Below, in pieces: positions 4,660 through 5,159 of a stretch of 5,159 nt of DNA (position 1 is its first letter; every line of letters begins with the position of its first letter). The DNA is taken from the NCBI GenBank assembly GCA_011773575.1, contig WVXJ01000125.1:2750-7908 (forward strand). The letters run 5' to 3'. The position numbers and the translations under genes were made by a program. The notes under the pieces were generated by a model that ran no database searches, was not told the DNA's origin, and saw nothing but the letters and a program-made list of their open reading frames with translations. This DNA is from Armatimonadota bacterium. GTDB taxonomy: Bacteria; Armatimonadota; Hebobacteria; Hebobacterales; WVXJ01.

Positions 4660-5159
4660 ATGGAAGATAAGTGGGCCCAACTGGAAGAGAAATACGAGGA
4701 ACTTGAAGGACAACTGGCACAACTCCAGATATCCAGGGATGTGCCGGAGTTGCGCCGCGTCTCCCGCATGAAGGCGCGCCTGGAGAAACCCGTCGCCCTC
4801 TATCGAGAATGGAAACGCCTGGGCCGGGAAATCGAAGAGGCCCGCACCCTCCTTGAGGAAGAACATGATGAAGAACTTGCCCAGGAGGTGAACTCATTTC
4901 AGGAGAAGCGGGCGGCACTGGAGGAGGAACTCACTCTCGCCCTGCTGCCTCGAGACGAAAACGATGACAAAGATGTCATCATAGAAATCCGCGCCGGTGC
5001 CGGCGGAGATGAGGCCTCTCTCTTCGCGGGTGATCTTCTTCGAATGTACAGCCGCTACGCCGATTCCAAGCGTTGGAAGGTGGAGATGATCAGCGCCAGC
5101 GAGGGAGAAATCGGCGGCTACAAAGAAGTCATCGCCTCCGTGCAGGGGGATGAAGCCTA
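4660..5159 (+). CDS. prfA: Peptide chain release factor 1, N-terminal part (cut by window end)
   Basis: The frame is open from ATG 4660 to the last base, giving 166 of an expected roughly 355-360 residues. Residues 1-100 form the charged, mostly helical N-terminal domain. The RF1/RF2 signature RAGAGGDEASLFAGDLLRMY follows at 111-130, then SASEGEIGGYKEVIASVQGDEA (in part) at 145-166. LFAGDLxRMYxRYA together with SASEGExGGYKE indicates RF1 rather than RF2. RF1 recognises UAA and UAG in the ribosomal A site and triggers peptidyl-tRNA hydrolysis; the anticodon-mimic PxT loop and catalytic GGQ lie beyond the window. There is no strong Shine-Dalgarno (only GGCAAG, 4645-4650), so translation may be coupled to the DUF1385 gene ending 19 bases upstream. 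prmC, the RF methyltransferase gene, commonly follows prfA and may lie just outside. Confidence 0.93.
   Translation, partial: MEDKWAQLEEKYEELEGQLAQLQISRDVPELRRVSRMKARLEKPVALYREWKRLGREIEEARTLLEEEHDEELAQEVNSFQEKRAALEEELTLALLPRDENDDKDVIIEIRAGAGGDEASLFAGDLLRMYSRYADSKRWKVEMISASEGEIGGYKEVIASVQGDEA

Noticed and set aside
4257..4769. 170-codon minus-strand ORF opposite the DUF1385 gene and prfA start
   Set aside because: It is antisense to two clearly conserved coding regions; its serine/leucine/arginine-rich composition is what antisense of GC-rich code yields.

Overview
The window is 5159 bases of bacterial chromosome. It carries two housekeeping fragments (the 3' end of dnaJ and the 5' half of prfA), a complete rpmE, a complete DUF1385 (YqhQ-type) membrane protein gene, and a less conserved middle section. 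The strongest taxonomic hint is the co-directional order rpmE - DUF1385 gene - prfA, which I associate with deep-branching non-proteobacterial lineages (Armatimonadota, Chloroflexota, Firmicutes-like groups). Moderately high GC and GTG/TTG starts fit this. I cannot place the organism more precisely from the sequence alone, and there are no mobile elements, tRNA/rRNA genes or CRISPR arrays.

Layout: the dnaJ tail (+, 1-180) converges on a large GT-C-like membrane glycosyltransferase (-, 269-1828). A 262-base divergent intergenic region with a plausible minus-strand promoter separates that gene from a small four-cysteine zinc-ribbon gene (+, 2091-2315). The zinc-ribbon gene converges on a small sigma-70-family gene (-, 2409-2957). 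The 508 bases between the sigma gene and rpmE are not empty. They hold a near-consensus minus-strand promoter (TTGTCA-17-TATACT) embedded in a perfect 10-bp inverted repeat, a candidate 49-codon small ORF with its own Shine-Dalgarno, a 10-bp hairpin over the end of that ORF, and a triple ATCACA repeat at the sigma gene's ribosome binding site. Facing the other way is a near-consensus rpmE promoter (TTGACA-17-TATCAT) and a separate dyad.

From rpmE onward the genes rpmE, DUF1385 and prfA run in one direction with gaps of 29 and 19 bases, so they look like one translation-related operon driven by the promoter just before rpmE. The most interesting part is the divergent control region 2958-3465. 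It looks like a regulated transcription unit (small ORF, structured leader, then a sigma-like factor) facing a ribosomal-protein/release-factor operon. Functional links among these parts are inference from position and sequence motifs only.
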